From Arabidopsis thaliana (Eukaryota; Streptophyta; Magnoliopsida; Brassicales; Brassicaceae): a stretch of DNA of 64,000 nt. Position numbers and translations under genes: made by a program. Below are positions 35,925-51,206 of this stretch, piece by piece. Positions within the stretch are counted from its first letter, which is position 1; every line of letters begins with the position of its first letter. Under the pieces are notes generated by a model. The model was not told the DNA's origin. It was given only the letters and a program-made list of their open reading frames with translations, and made no database searches. The stretch covers positions 19,143,971-19,207,970 of the forward strand of contig NC_003070.9 in the NCBI RefSeq assembly GCF_000001735.4, read 5' to 3'.

Positions 35925-37770
35925 CTTCGCTGTGAGAACTGAGAGGCTTCTTCTTGCTTGGAGAGACGGCAACGAAATTAGATTTTGCTTTTTGTTGTCT
36001 GATTCTACAAAGTTCCGATATATGTCACCGTCTCTTCCTTTTGGAGCGGGTCGGGTTTGGGGTTGGATCCGGTTCCACTCGGGTTTGTCCGGTTAGTTTG
36101 AATCTCGGTTCTAAATATCAGCTCCCTCCGGTTATATGTCACTTCAATTCTAATTAAACCGGTTGAAAATTTGGGTTAACATAAGATCATCTCTTTTCTG
36201 TCTACACACATATGATCGATTAAGGCATATGATTTTTTTTATTTTTTTTTATTTTTCTTTTCCACTCAATTTCAGTTTTTAAGTAGAATTTTATTTGTTT
36301 TGCACCAAGAAATAATATATATATATATATATATATGTTTTTAAAAAAATATATATATTTTTTGACATCTTTGGATCCACAATGTCCAGTCCATAGTTAA
36401 TCCTTATTATACGGAATAACTGTTTTATTAATTTTTTTTTAAAAAATTTATATTGGTTACTATCACTTTATGATAACAAATGTATAGTAGCCAATCTATA
36501 ATTTGCATAATATATAAAGAATTAGGGAAATTTACCTGATATTTTATTTATTTTTTTGATGAAAAACATATATTATTTAGTTTATTTAATAGAATTTTTT
36601 GAACATATTATTTATTCTTGAGTTTATATTTGTAATTTGTTCTTTTTTATTTGGTGAAAGAATGAATATTTGTTCTAAAGGAAATGCGTATTATTTTCTT
36701 AGAACAAATAGTTAAATGAGTTAATAAAAAAAAGAAATTAGATAAACTAGATTAAACCCTTAAGAAGTTAGTAGTTCTTACTTCTTACGCATTAACCTTT
36801 TGATTTGGGATTTTTCTCTCTTTTTGTTGGTTTTTTATTATTTTGCGTCTGCAATACCAATCGCTTTGGTCGATTTATCTTTATCCCCGCTCAAAGCTCT
36901 CATCAGAATCTGCGAAGACACCAAAATTATCAACAAGTTCGAGCCGAACAGACTTTATGTCTCTTTAGTCTTAAGCGACAATTGTCTTTGTGGGTTTCTC
37001 TTTTTCGGCGACCCGTCGCTACAGGCAAAGTAAAGTTGTAATCTTTTTTTCTTTTTTTTTGGGTCTTCTTCATTTTAGCTTTACGAAATTATCTGCTAAA
37101 ATCAGCAAGTATCTCTCACTATATTGAAGTTTCCAACCTCTGGGTATGCCAAAGTTAGCTTATTGATTTTGTGAAAGATGTTAGATTTGATCAAATGTTT
37201 CAAGTGCTGCGGCTTGTTAGGTATTCAGTAAATTTTGGTGTGATTGAAGTTTTTTTGAGTTAGGAATTGTTTCTTGTGGCAAAGATTCATACTTTACGAG
37301 CTGGTTCTGAATTTTTGAGTCTTGATGTTTGGATGATTCTCCAAGTGATAAGTTCATTGTCTGGAACGAATTTTCCCCCAAATATGTTCACAAGCTTAGA
37401 TGGATGATCAAAATGATTTAACTCATTGGATTTAACTCAAAATGATTTAACTCATTGGTCTCTGATTTGATTTCACATCATTTTCTGGGAAATTTTCCTT
37501 TGTAGTATTCATGTTATTTGCTTGATGCCTCTATATTGTGCATTTCTTGGTAGATGAAGTCTAGTATGCCATTGCTATCTGCTGAAAAGTACTGAAATAT
37601 GGCTGGTGTTTTTTTTGTATCTATATTAATTTTTGGCTTTGTTCTGATGGTGGACCGTTTATATCTGTTGCGCACTAGGTTGTCATTTCGAGCATCGTAC
37701 CAAGTGTAAGATACAGTTGCTGGTAGTCAGCAAAAGTGAAGCTAAGGGGGAGTTAAAACTGTGATGCTGA
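35925..37770. other. Divergent region between UBP6 and the GDH-like gene, with leader exons
   Basis: The UBP6 5' UTR and promoter lie next to 35925. An (AT)n tract is at about 36313-36336. About 36780-37030 looks like the non-coding first exon of the GDH-like gene, with a leader intron up to about 37720-37760. A short direct repeat AAAATGATTTAACTCATTGG lies at 37410 and 37439. Confidence 0.5.
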
Positions 37771-42327
<4,557 letters not shown>

Positions 42328-42841
42328 CAAAATGGCCCTGCATCTTAAGTACCGGCAGGAGTTCTGTAAACGTAATGAAGTAACATTGGACTCTCTGTAA
42401 CATATTAGATGGAAATCTATATCATTATTTAGAAATTACATACTCTGATAGGAATAAACCTTTTTCAGCCATAGTATGTTAACTTAAGTTATGTGACTAA
42501 CAAAGATGGAAGAAACTGATAACGCAGAGCTTAAACAAGGTTGCAAGGGTCCAAATTTTAACTATTTGTCTTTTGACAGAGAGATTTGCTTTGAGCTGAT
42601 GCTAAACAAAAAAGTTACAAAATCAGTGGCATTCTCTCCTACAGTGTTTTTATAGATGACATGGTAAATTTTATAGATTTAAGACAAATGGTAATTCTCA
42701 GGGTACTCTTGAGTGGATCAAAACTCGGAAAACTGAAGATATGGAGATTAAATGCTTCTCAATGCAAGGTCAGTATCTTGCATCATGATCTCTATCCAGA
42801 AAAGAGCTTCAATTATCAGTATATAAGGCTCTCCCTTAGCT
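42328..42841. other. Convergent 3' region between the GDH-like and RWD genes
   Basis: Holds both 3' UTRs; nothing else supported. Confidence 0.6.
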
Positions 42842-44668
42842 TCATGTCCTTGTTGGGGGAGCGGAAGAATCAGATTTCTCCGCCAAATAGTGCTCAAGCA
42901 TGTCTTCTTCGTCATCTGTATCAAAAAAAAACAAAGCGGTTCTTGAGAACCATTGGTTGCTTATGGATAATCGCGTGTAAACCAAAAAGAAAGACTATTT
43001 CACCTTCAAAGTCTTCGTCTTCAAAGTCGATGTCTTCCTCATCTTCCTCCTCATCTTCCTCATCAGCAATGACCACCGTTCCTCTCTGAACAAGACAGTT
43101 AACAACAATAGTACTTGTTTAGATAATGAAATTCTAACATGAGTCCGATAATAAACAAGAATGAGACATACCCCTCTCCCACTTTCGAACCACTGTCTTC
43201 CTGTAAGCTTCTTCTCCTTAGGTGCTGTAAGAGCAGACTCCGGCATCAACCTTAGAAATTAATTCACGGCCACAGATAAAAAATTAATAACTCAGTCAGT
43301 GTTCAATGGTATATAAGAGCAAGGAAACAAGAAGAATATGCAGGGAAAGTTTACTCACTTGGCTCGCTCAAGTGCAAGCTCTGCCTCATATCTCTCTCTC
43401 CACGCCAAAAATGTCTCTAGCGTAACAGGTTCTCCATGAGGGACAATTACCTGCAAAAATAAAATTTAGACAGGAAGAGAACAAGCGATACGAAGGCAGA
43501 CACATATATCATGCAAAAAAGACTTGAGGTTCTTTGCAGCTTATATCTGAAATACTGAGCAGACAACAATACCTCATCCTCTTTGGCAGCTTCTACTTCG
43601 GCAAATTCAGCTGCATCATCTTGCCCATAGTGTTCAGACAACCAGTCCTTTGCTGATGAGACCAGTGTATAGATCATGGCCATACCTAGATTTTCAGATG
43701 CCTGTGAAAAATAGCTTTGTGTTCAGGCATGCAATTCGGTGTAGAAACAGCATAGACCAGAGGCCTTCCAGTTTTATACTTCATGTATAAAATTTATAAC
43801 AAGCCATAAAGTTGTACAAATATATTACCTCTTGTTCAAGCTTCTCTTTCAAGATGGTGAGGTCACTAACATGGATTCCTCGAATACTGGAAGAATACTC
43901 TACCCACATGAGTGTCATCATCATATATCTGTTTTAGCTTGATAAAATTGGTTAACCAAGAATTACCTTTTAACATCCAAAAGCGGAGCCTCGTCCGGGT
44001 AATTTTCTGTGTGCGAGAAAACCAAAGCCAGCTGAACTGCAAGACAAATTGAGAGCTATAAGACTGAGAAAGTACAGGAGAGGCATATGATACAACAAGG
44101 TATCTTCTTTAAAGACCAATAACCTGGTGGGATTGCTAATTCCTCCAGTTCATCATCCTATAAAGACCAAAGAAGAAGCAGAAGATATTTCAGTTGACAT
44201 TTCTACACTTATAACACATAAGCTTTTCACAAATGACAAACAAAGTGAAGGAAATAGATGAATGGTGTTGTCTACCTGAGGAGTCACTGTAATCTGAAAG
44301 CATCGATTCGAAGTATTAAGCCCACTTTCACTAGAATGAATTTCTGTTCACAAAACAGTCGTTAAGGATTCAATGCTCTCATCATCGGCTCAATGATGAA
44401 CATACAAGGAAACTAAAAAAAACTCACCTTTAAACTCATCCATAAGTATAGCTTCAAGAGCTTCAATCTCCATTTCCTGCTCCTGCTTATACTCTACAAG
44501 AGACACAACATAACACCCAATAATTCTCAAATCAATCTGTCAGAAATCAAGATCAATCGGAATCTAATTACTCTCCCATCTAATGATAAGCTTAAGGAAT
44601 CAAAGATTCGATGTTAAACGAAGAAATTAAGAAACTTTTGAAGTAAATTGATCGAACTCACCCGTCAT
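42842..44668 (-). CDS. RWD domain protein (RWDD1/Gir2-like)
   Basis: Eleven minus-strand exons (44668-44662, 44493-44428, 44343-44276, 44157-44124, 44036-43967, 43886-43829, 43701-43573, 43450-43359, 43250-43172, 43085-43004, 42915-42842) join to 252 residues. The first coding exon is only seven bases (ATG ACG G). The RWD fold occupies about residues 1-115 (EQEMEIEALEAILMDEF, FSHTENYPDEAPLLDV). A helix follows (LAWRERYEAELALERAK), then LTGRQWFESGRG and a very acidic tail EEDEEEDEEDIDFEDEDFED. This layout matches RWDD1/DFRP2 and yeast Gir2, partners of DRG GTPases and Gcn1. Databases often label it ubiquitin-conjugating-like because RWD resembles the UBC fold, but no UBC catalytic Cys is present. 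At1g51730 by position. Divergent with SYP81. Confidence 0.9.
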
Positions 44669-45092
44669 GATGACCAAATTTGACACCTTTGTCGTGGAAG
44701 CTTTTGAGATTGCCTGAATATCGAACTCCACAGTGAGAGTCGCCTCGTGACCAAGAGCGACGTTAACGAGAGATAAACCTAAAGGAGAGAATCAGAACTT
44801 TACGATCCCCAAAACGGTGTCGTCGAATGGATTTCTCACTTTATTTTATTTTTTACGAAACAGAAAAAAATGAAAGGCCTTTTTCTCTCTCTCTCTCTCT
44901 CTTCTCGCTTCTCTTCTCCTCTCCGATCTTCTCTGTGACCCTCTTCTTCTTCGATTTCCTTTGGGTTTCTTCTCCGAATCGCCGGAGAAAAAAACCCTTC
45001 TTTGAATCTAAAGAGACTGTTTTTTTGAAGCTATTGACTGATTGATTGATAAGGAAGAATAAGCATTGATCGATCTGAATTTTGGGTACAAG
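44669..45092. promoter_or_regulatory. Divergent promoter of the RWD gene and SYP81
   Basis: A 424-bp head-to-head spacer. It contains AAAACGGTGTCGTCG near 44811, a CT microsatellite at about 44886-44903 and CGCCGGAG at 44980-44987 in the SYP81 leader. Most of it (about 44642-45000) recurs at 47342-47671. Confidence 0.75.
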
Positions 45093-47218
45093 ATGTCGAG
45101 ATTCAGAGACAGGACGGAGGATTTCAAGGATTCTGTTCGGAATTCCGCTGTTTCGATAGGTTATAATGAGGTACGCGAGTCACCTTTCGTCTTCAATCTC
45201 GTTTGATCGAAGCTATTTGTCAAAAAGAGAGGATTTTTTTGCATCTCAATTATGATCATTCCTTAGGGTTTTCAGGGTTTTGGATTGTTGTTTTTGTTAA
45301 CATTTATCTGATTCGTTTGTATTTGTGTGGCAGTCTAAAGTGGCATCAACAATGGCGTCTTTTATTATACATAAGCCAAAGGAGAGATCGCCTTTCACGA
45401 AAGCTGCTTTCAAAACGGTACCTTTAGTGATTCAGCATTTTTATCTGAAATATGTTTGTTGCATTATTGAATGATTCTGATGTGGTGTTGCTACCAACTT
45501 GTCTATGTTGGTTGATTTAGCTTGATAGCATCAAGGAGTTGGAACTGTTTATGTTGAAGCATCGAAAGGATTATGTTGATCTGCACCGGACTACAGAACA
45601 GGAAAAGGATAGTATTGAACAAGAAGTAAGTACTCTGAGCTAGGCTTGCCCGTAGTATATATCTGAACTCATGAAGTTACTGCGATAAATCTATGCTTGA
45701 GTTGAGATTGAACATATGGAACTATGGAATCATAAGAAATGTAGCAACTCATATTGAGATAACTCAGGAAGATTAATGTCTATTACTTTAGATAGCGAGG
45801 GAGTTAGTATATTGTGACACTGAGGAACTTGGATCTTGTATTCTTATACCTCTTGCAGTGTTTGATCGAGAACTATGTCTACTTATGTGTTGTGTAATAT
45901 CATCAAACTCTCTCTCTCTCCCTCTTGCAGGTTGCTGCTTTTATTAAAGCTTGCAAAGAACAGATCGATATTCTCATAAACAGTATTAGAAATGAAGAAG
46001 CAAACTCCAAAGGATGGCTTGGCCTCCCCGCAGATAACTTCAATGCTGATTCTATAGCACACAAACATGGAGTGGTATGATATGCACCAATGTAGTAAGC
46101 CAACTTTGGTTTTTTTTTACTATGTTTTCTTTCAAAGTATCTAGATGTGTAGAAGTAATGGTAATTTTTTTTGTATGCAGGTTTTGATTCTGAGTGAGAA
46201 ACTTCATTCAGTCACTGCCCAGTTTGATCAGCTTAGAGCTACTCGTTTCCAAGATATTATAAACAGAGCTATGCCGAGAAGAAAACCTAAGAGGGTCATA
46301 AAGGAAGCTACCCCAATTAATACAACTCTGGGAAATTCGGAGTCCATAGAACCGGATGAAATCCAGGCCCAACCTCGTAGATTACAACAACAACAACTTC
46401 TAGACGATGAAACACAAGCCCTTCAGGTAACAAGGCAAATATACATGATCTTCGAAAACTTGCATAAGTTTTGTAGTTATGCTAAATTTTGAAATTGATA
46501 ATTTTTGCAGGTAGAGCTAAGTAATCTTTTAGATGGTGCTAGGCAGACAGAAACTAAGATGGTGGAGATGTCTGCATTAAACCACTTGATGGCAACTCAT
46601 GTTCTGCAGCAAGCCCAACAGATAGAGTTTCTTTATGACCAGGTTAGGACTTATTAACTTCTCTAACGCTCTCATGTCAACACACTGTTTTGTTAGGCTT
46701 TCACTGTTCTTTACACTCCTTTGCTATCTCAAAGTTAAATTCGGATGCTTATTGTATTCAGAACTTTTCCTTGTCACATTCACCTAAATTAGGTATAGAG
46801 ACGGGAAAGAAACTTTGTATTGGTCCAATTTTAATTGCTCTCCAATTTAGTGGTAGGAAATGGAACGGTTAATGTTTTTAGCTATGTAAAGTCTCTAAAA
46901 CTCCATTTGAATGTGTCAATGACTCAATGCCATTCCCAATACTTTAGTTTATGGGGCTTTGCAGTTTTCCTACTCTGTAAACGTACAGCTTATGACTGAC
47001 TTGGTGGCTCTCTTTATGTGTGTGTGTGTGTGTCTTGAGGCCCTTTTTCTCACTCAGTTTGACACTAAATGCAGGCAGTTGAGGCAACAAAGAACGTGGA
47101 GCTTGGAAACAAAGAGCTTTCTCAAGCAATCCAACGAAACAGCAGCAGCAGAACCTTTCTCTTACTGTTTTTCTTCGTCCTTACTTTCTCCGTCTTGTTC
47201 TTGGATTGGTACAGTTAA
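45093..47218 (+). CDS. SYP81: Qa-SNARE syntaxin SYP81 (Ufe1/syntaxin-18 type)
   Basis: Seven exons (45093-45170, 45334-45417, 45521-45625, 45931-46074, 46181-46426, 46511-46642, 47075-47218) join to 310 residues; all are in phase 0. An N-terminal MSRFRDRTEDFKDSVRNSA motif is typical of Ufe1/syntaxin 18. The SNARE helix covers about 225-285 (LLDDETQALQVELSNLLDGARQTETKMVEMS). A C-terminal hydrophobic anchor follows (TFLLLFFFVLTFSVLFLDWYS). It should sit on the ER and receive retrograde Golgi-to-ER vesicles with SEC20 and Use1-type partners. At1g51740 by position. The central-layer Gln expected of Qa-SNAREs is plausible in the SNARE helix but I did not assign it. A (TG)n tract in the last intron is at 47017-47033. 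Confidence 0.95.
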
Positions 47219-48084
47219 AAAACCATTCTCCAACAACAACTTCACACAGTTTTTGTAGATTTTGATTGTTAACTATAAATTATGAAAATTTGGAAATGGG
47301 TTTAAATGTTAAAACAAAAATAATGAGACTTTGGAAGGTACAGTACTTTGATCCAACTCACGTTCATTTATTACCAAATTTGACACCTTTGAGATCAGAT
47401 GTCTGAATATAGAACTAAACAGTTGCCTCGTGGCCTAAGTAGCGACGTAAGATAAATAAACCTAAAAGAGAGGACAAAAGTTCTCCAAACGGTGTCGTTT
47501 GCATCTGAAGTTACTTCTAGTTAGAGTTCTCTCACCTTGGATGTGCTTTTTTGACCTCCTCTTCTCTCTCAGTCTCTCTCTCTCTCTCCATCCAAAACAA
47601 GCCCTTTCTCTCTCCTCTCCTCTGCTCTCTCTGTCTTCCATTCATTAAACCGCCGGAGCAAAAACCCTTTTCTCACAACCCGAAGACAAATGCGGTCCTA
47701 ATGCTATCTGATTCATAGACAGATAGAAACCTCCTAACGCCGCAGAGTAGTGAAAAGAGGTACATGGATTTCTGCTTCTTCTCAGATCTCTCTTTCTCAA
47801 GAAACTGTTTTTAACCAGCTTAGCTAATTGTTTTCAACTTCTGAGTTCTTTGTTGCATGTTCTCTCTTTTAAGATTTTTCCAATGATTTTTGTTGGTTGC
47901 AGGATTCAAGAAGGGGGCATACTTTTGTTTAGTGAAAGAAAGTCACTTCATTGAGATTTTCAAATTATAAAGTTTTGATTTTTAGGTCAGTTTGGAATTT
48001 TTGTGTGGCAATTTGTCTCTCTGTTTCTTTTGTGTACTGTCTTGTCCTTAAGAGGGGTTGAGAGTTTTGGGTGTTTTTGTTGTA
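47219..48084. promoter_or_regulatory. Upstream region of the PWWP gene, a copy of the RWD/SYP81 promoter
   Basis: From about 47342 to 47671 it matches the divergent promoter at 44642-45000. The left end is at a constant offset of 2,700 bp (ACCAAATTTGACACCTTT at 44673 and 47373 is identical), and later blocks follow with small indels. After 47671 it holds PWWP leader sequence, probably with introns (a GTACATGG donor at 47760 and an acceptor GTTGCAG at about 47903). Confidence 0.75.
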
Positions 48085-50509
48085 ATGGAGAGTAATGATG
48101 ACCGAAACTTGGAGGCTATTAATGCGTCAGTAGGAAGATTGGTATGGGTTCGCCGCCGTAACGGGTCTTGGTGGCCTGGACAGACTTTGGTTCATGACCA
48201 AGTTCCTGACAACTCTTTGGTTGGTCCCAAAGTCGGCACTCCAATAAAGCTTCTAGGTCGTGACGATGTTAGCGTGTGAGTCTCTTCTCTTTTCCACAAT
48301 CGCATTCTCTTTGCCTTTATGCCTTTCCGATATGTAGAATAATCAGTTTGAAATTGCGGTTAAAAGTGTTGTTCTTTATGACTCCAGGGATTGGTATATT
48401 CTTGAAAATTCCAAGACGGTGAAGGCGTTTCGTTGTGGAGAGTATGATACTTGCATTGAGAAGGCAAAGGCGAGCTCTAGTAAGAAGAGGTCTGGCAAGT
48501 GTACTCTCCGAGAAGATGCCATTAACAATGCTCTCAAGATTGAGAATGAACATCTTGCAAAAGAAGATGATAATTTGTGTAATTTATCTGGTGAGGAAGA
48601 TTCTAAGAGGTGTCTCTCTGGCAAAGAGGATGAAGATTCGGGCTCCTCTGATGCAGAAGAGACTGAAGATGATGAGTTGGCTTCAGCGCCAGAGCAATTG
48701 CAATCCAGTATATCTTCCCAAGAAATGAATAACGTTGGAGCTTCTAAAGTGCAGTCAAAGAGAAGAAGAACACCAAATGACTCGGAAGATGATGGGACTG
48801 AAGGGGTCAAGCGAATGAGAGGGCTTGAGGATATTGGGAAAGAACAGGCTGGTGGTATAGTCGAGCATAAGCAAGATTTGGATTTGATCTGTGCTGTAGG
48901 CCTCAGTGATTCAGTGTCGAATGGAAATACTATTGCCAATGGGAACAAGGTATGCTCCCCGTCATCGTTAAAAAGAAATGTTAGTGAGTGCTCTAAAAGG
49001 AAAAACCGACGCCGCCAATTGACAAAGGTTTTAGAGAGTACAGCTATGGTCTCTGTCCCTGTTACCTGTGACCAAGGTGTCAGTTTGGATTGTCAAGGGA
49101 TTTATGACAGCAAAGTATCAGGAATGGAGTCTGTTGAATCCATGAAAAGCGTTTCTGTTGTAATCAACAATAACTCGGACAGTACCGGGGTGTCATGTGA
49201 GGATGCTTATGAAAATGTTGTCGGAGCCTCCCATAACAACAAGGCAAAAGACAGTGAGATTTCCAGCATATCTGTTTCCGCAGAGGATGATTCTTCTGAC
49301 AGATTATTTGATGTTCCACTAACCGGAGAAGAAAACCACTCAGAAGGTATAAGTGGTTAAACCTCTCTTAAGTCTTTGTTTATGTTTTGGCTGCTCTAGT
49401 TTCATGAATCTGCATATCTCCTCTTCTTGGAAGTAAAAGGACCAAAAGCTTGTTAATGGTTACATGATAGATTAAAGAGGTTCAATGACCATTTTCTAGA
49501 GTTCTTCCTAACGTTTGACTTGTTTTATAGCTAAATTGCATTCTTTATATTTTTGGCCTTGACTTGTTTTATCACTAAATTGCTTCTGCATTCAAAATCT
49601 GCTATTATTGTGTTTTCTCCACCTTCTTAGGATCTGAAGGTATGGATCTCTTAGATCTAATTTAGTTGCTTGCTCTTATGGCAGAATCGTTTTCCTCTGT
49701 TTTGGTTTGTGAACACTGTCATTTATGCTGACATCCATTGTAATATTTTAGGCTTTCCGGCAGCTTGTAGAATCTCCTCACCAAGGAAAGCTCTTGTTAC
49801 TGATTTAACCAGGCGGTGTGGTCGGAATAGTCACAATGTGTTTGTTAAGAATGAGGCAAGTAACGGATCAGCTTGTACAAGTCCACCAGCTTCAGAACCT
49901 GTCAACTGTATTTTGAGCGGGATTGAGAAGAACACTTCTAAGTGGCAGCTGAAAGGAAAGAGGAACTCGAGGCAGATGAGTAAGAAACAAGAAGAGAGAA
50001 GAAATGTGTACGGCGAAGAAGCTAATAACAACAGTTCTACGCCTCATTCTACGCTGTATGAGGTGAAGATTGAGGTAAAAGCAAGCTATACCAAACCCCG
50101 AGTTCCACTGGTGTCTCGTATGAGTGAATTGAGTGGCAAAGCTATTGTTGGACATCCTTTAAGTGTTGAAATCTTGGAAGAAGACTACTCCAATGGTATG
50201 GTGATGCCTCCAGTTGTTGCGAAGGCGAAGTCATTGCCCAAAAAGAATGGCAAGAAGAAGAAGTCCCGTGGTTTTTCATGGAACTCAAAGAAGAAATCGT
50301 CTTCCCTGTCAGTAAAGACTAGGCGGCTCTCTACTCTAACGAGCCAGAGGTTGACGGAAAGAAGCAAGAAGCAGACAACAGAGAAGGCAAAGGAAACGGT
50401 TGTAGCTTGTATACCGTTGAAAGTAGTTTTCAGTAGGATAAATGAAGTGTTGAAAGGGTCAGCAAGACAAACACAGCACCGAGCATTGCCTTCTGCAGCC
50501 AAAACATGA
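48085..50509 (+). CDS. PWWP domain protein
   Basis: Exons 48085-48275, 48388-49346 and 49752-50509 join to 635 residues. The PWWP domain is at about residues 15-80 (VGRLVWVRRRNGSWWPGQTL, SWWPG being the PWWP variant); such domains read methylated histone lysines and DNA in the nucleus. The remainder is low complexity: acidic/Ser-rich regions (SGEEDSKRCLSGKEDEDSGSS), several basic nuclear-targeting clusters (KRRRTP, KRKNRRRQ, KKNGKKKKSRG) and little else. At1g51745 by position. The start follows the first good ATG in frame with the PWWP domain. A 9-base candidate microexon at 49631-49639 could be added in the last intron without shifting the frame. Its upstream sequence is a copied promoter. 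Confidence 0.9.
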
Positions 50510-51189
50510 GAGACAGAGAAGATAGATTTTTGGCTGGCTTTACGTTTTTTTGTTTTCTCGTCATCTATCTGTCTGGGTTTCGAAGCTTAAACTGAGATGA
50601 AAATAGACTGTTTTGGAGAAGTTGGAAGTGAGCAAATGTAAATATATCAGTAGTTAGTGGTTGAGATGTAAAACTGATAAAAAAGCTTGAGATTAGGTGG
50701 GAGTGATATGAGATTGTTGGCTGCTTAGAAAGAATTTTCCTTGTTTCAGGTAACTCAAAATTGTTTGTTTTCTTGTACTCTCAAGTTCTCTTGTCGATGA
50801 GGAAGAAAGTCTGTTCTTGTTCTTGTTCTTGCTCTGTGTTTATCATTCTATTTCAGAAAGTTCACCGAATCTTTGATTCCTTAAAACCCTCACAAGGGCA
50901 AATAAACTCTTAATAAAAGTGACATTTTCAGTTCAGTGTCAATCTTGGCATTAAAGCCAAAACTCGTTTCAACGATCACTTTTTGCTGCAACTTCTTTTA
51001 GGTTATTAATTTGAAAGTTGTTGATGTATGTTGTTGGCTTAAAGTGCAAGAAAAGATGGAGATGGATTATATATATGGGAGAGGAACTTTACAATCACAA
51101 TTCACACGAACATTCTGGTAAACAATGAATGAGAAAATAGAAAACATTAATACTTTTGTTCTTACATAATATCTATGGAAAGCTTAGAT
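50510..51189. other. Spacer between the PWWP gene and the LINE
   Basis: PWWP 3' flank and AT-rich sequence. No gene is visible. Confidence 0.55.
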
Positions 51190-51206
51190 TAAAGTATGCA
51201 TTTATG
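51190..51206. repeat. Left target-site duplication of the LINE
   Basis: TAAAGTATGCATTTATG, 17 bp, identical to 53320-53336. Confidence 0.9.
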
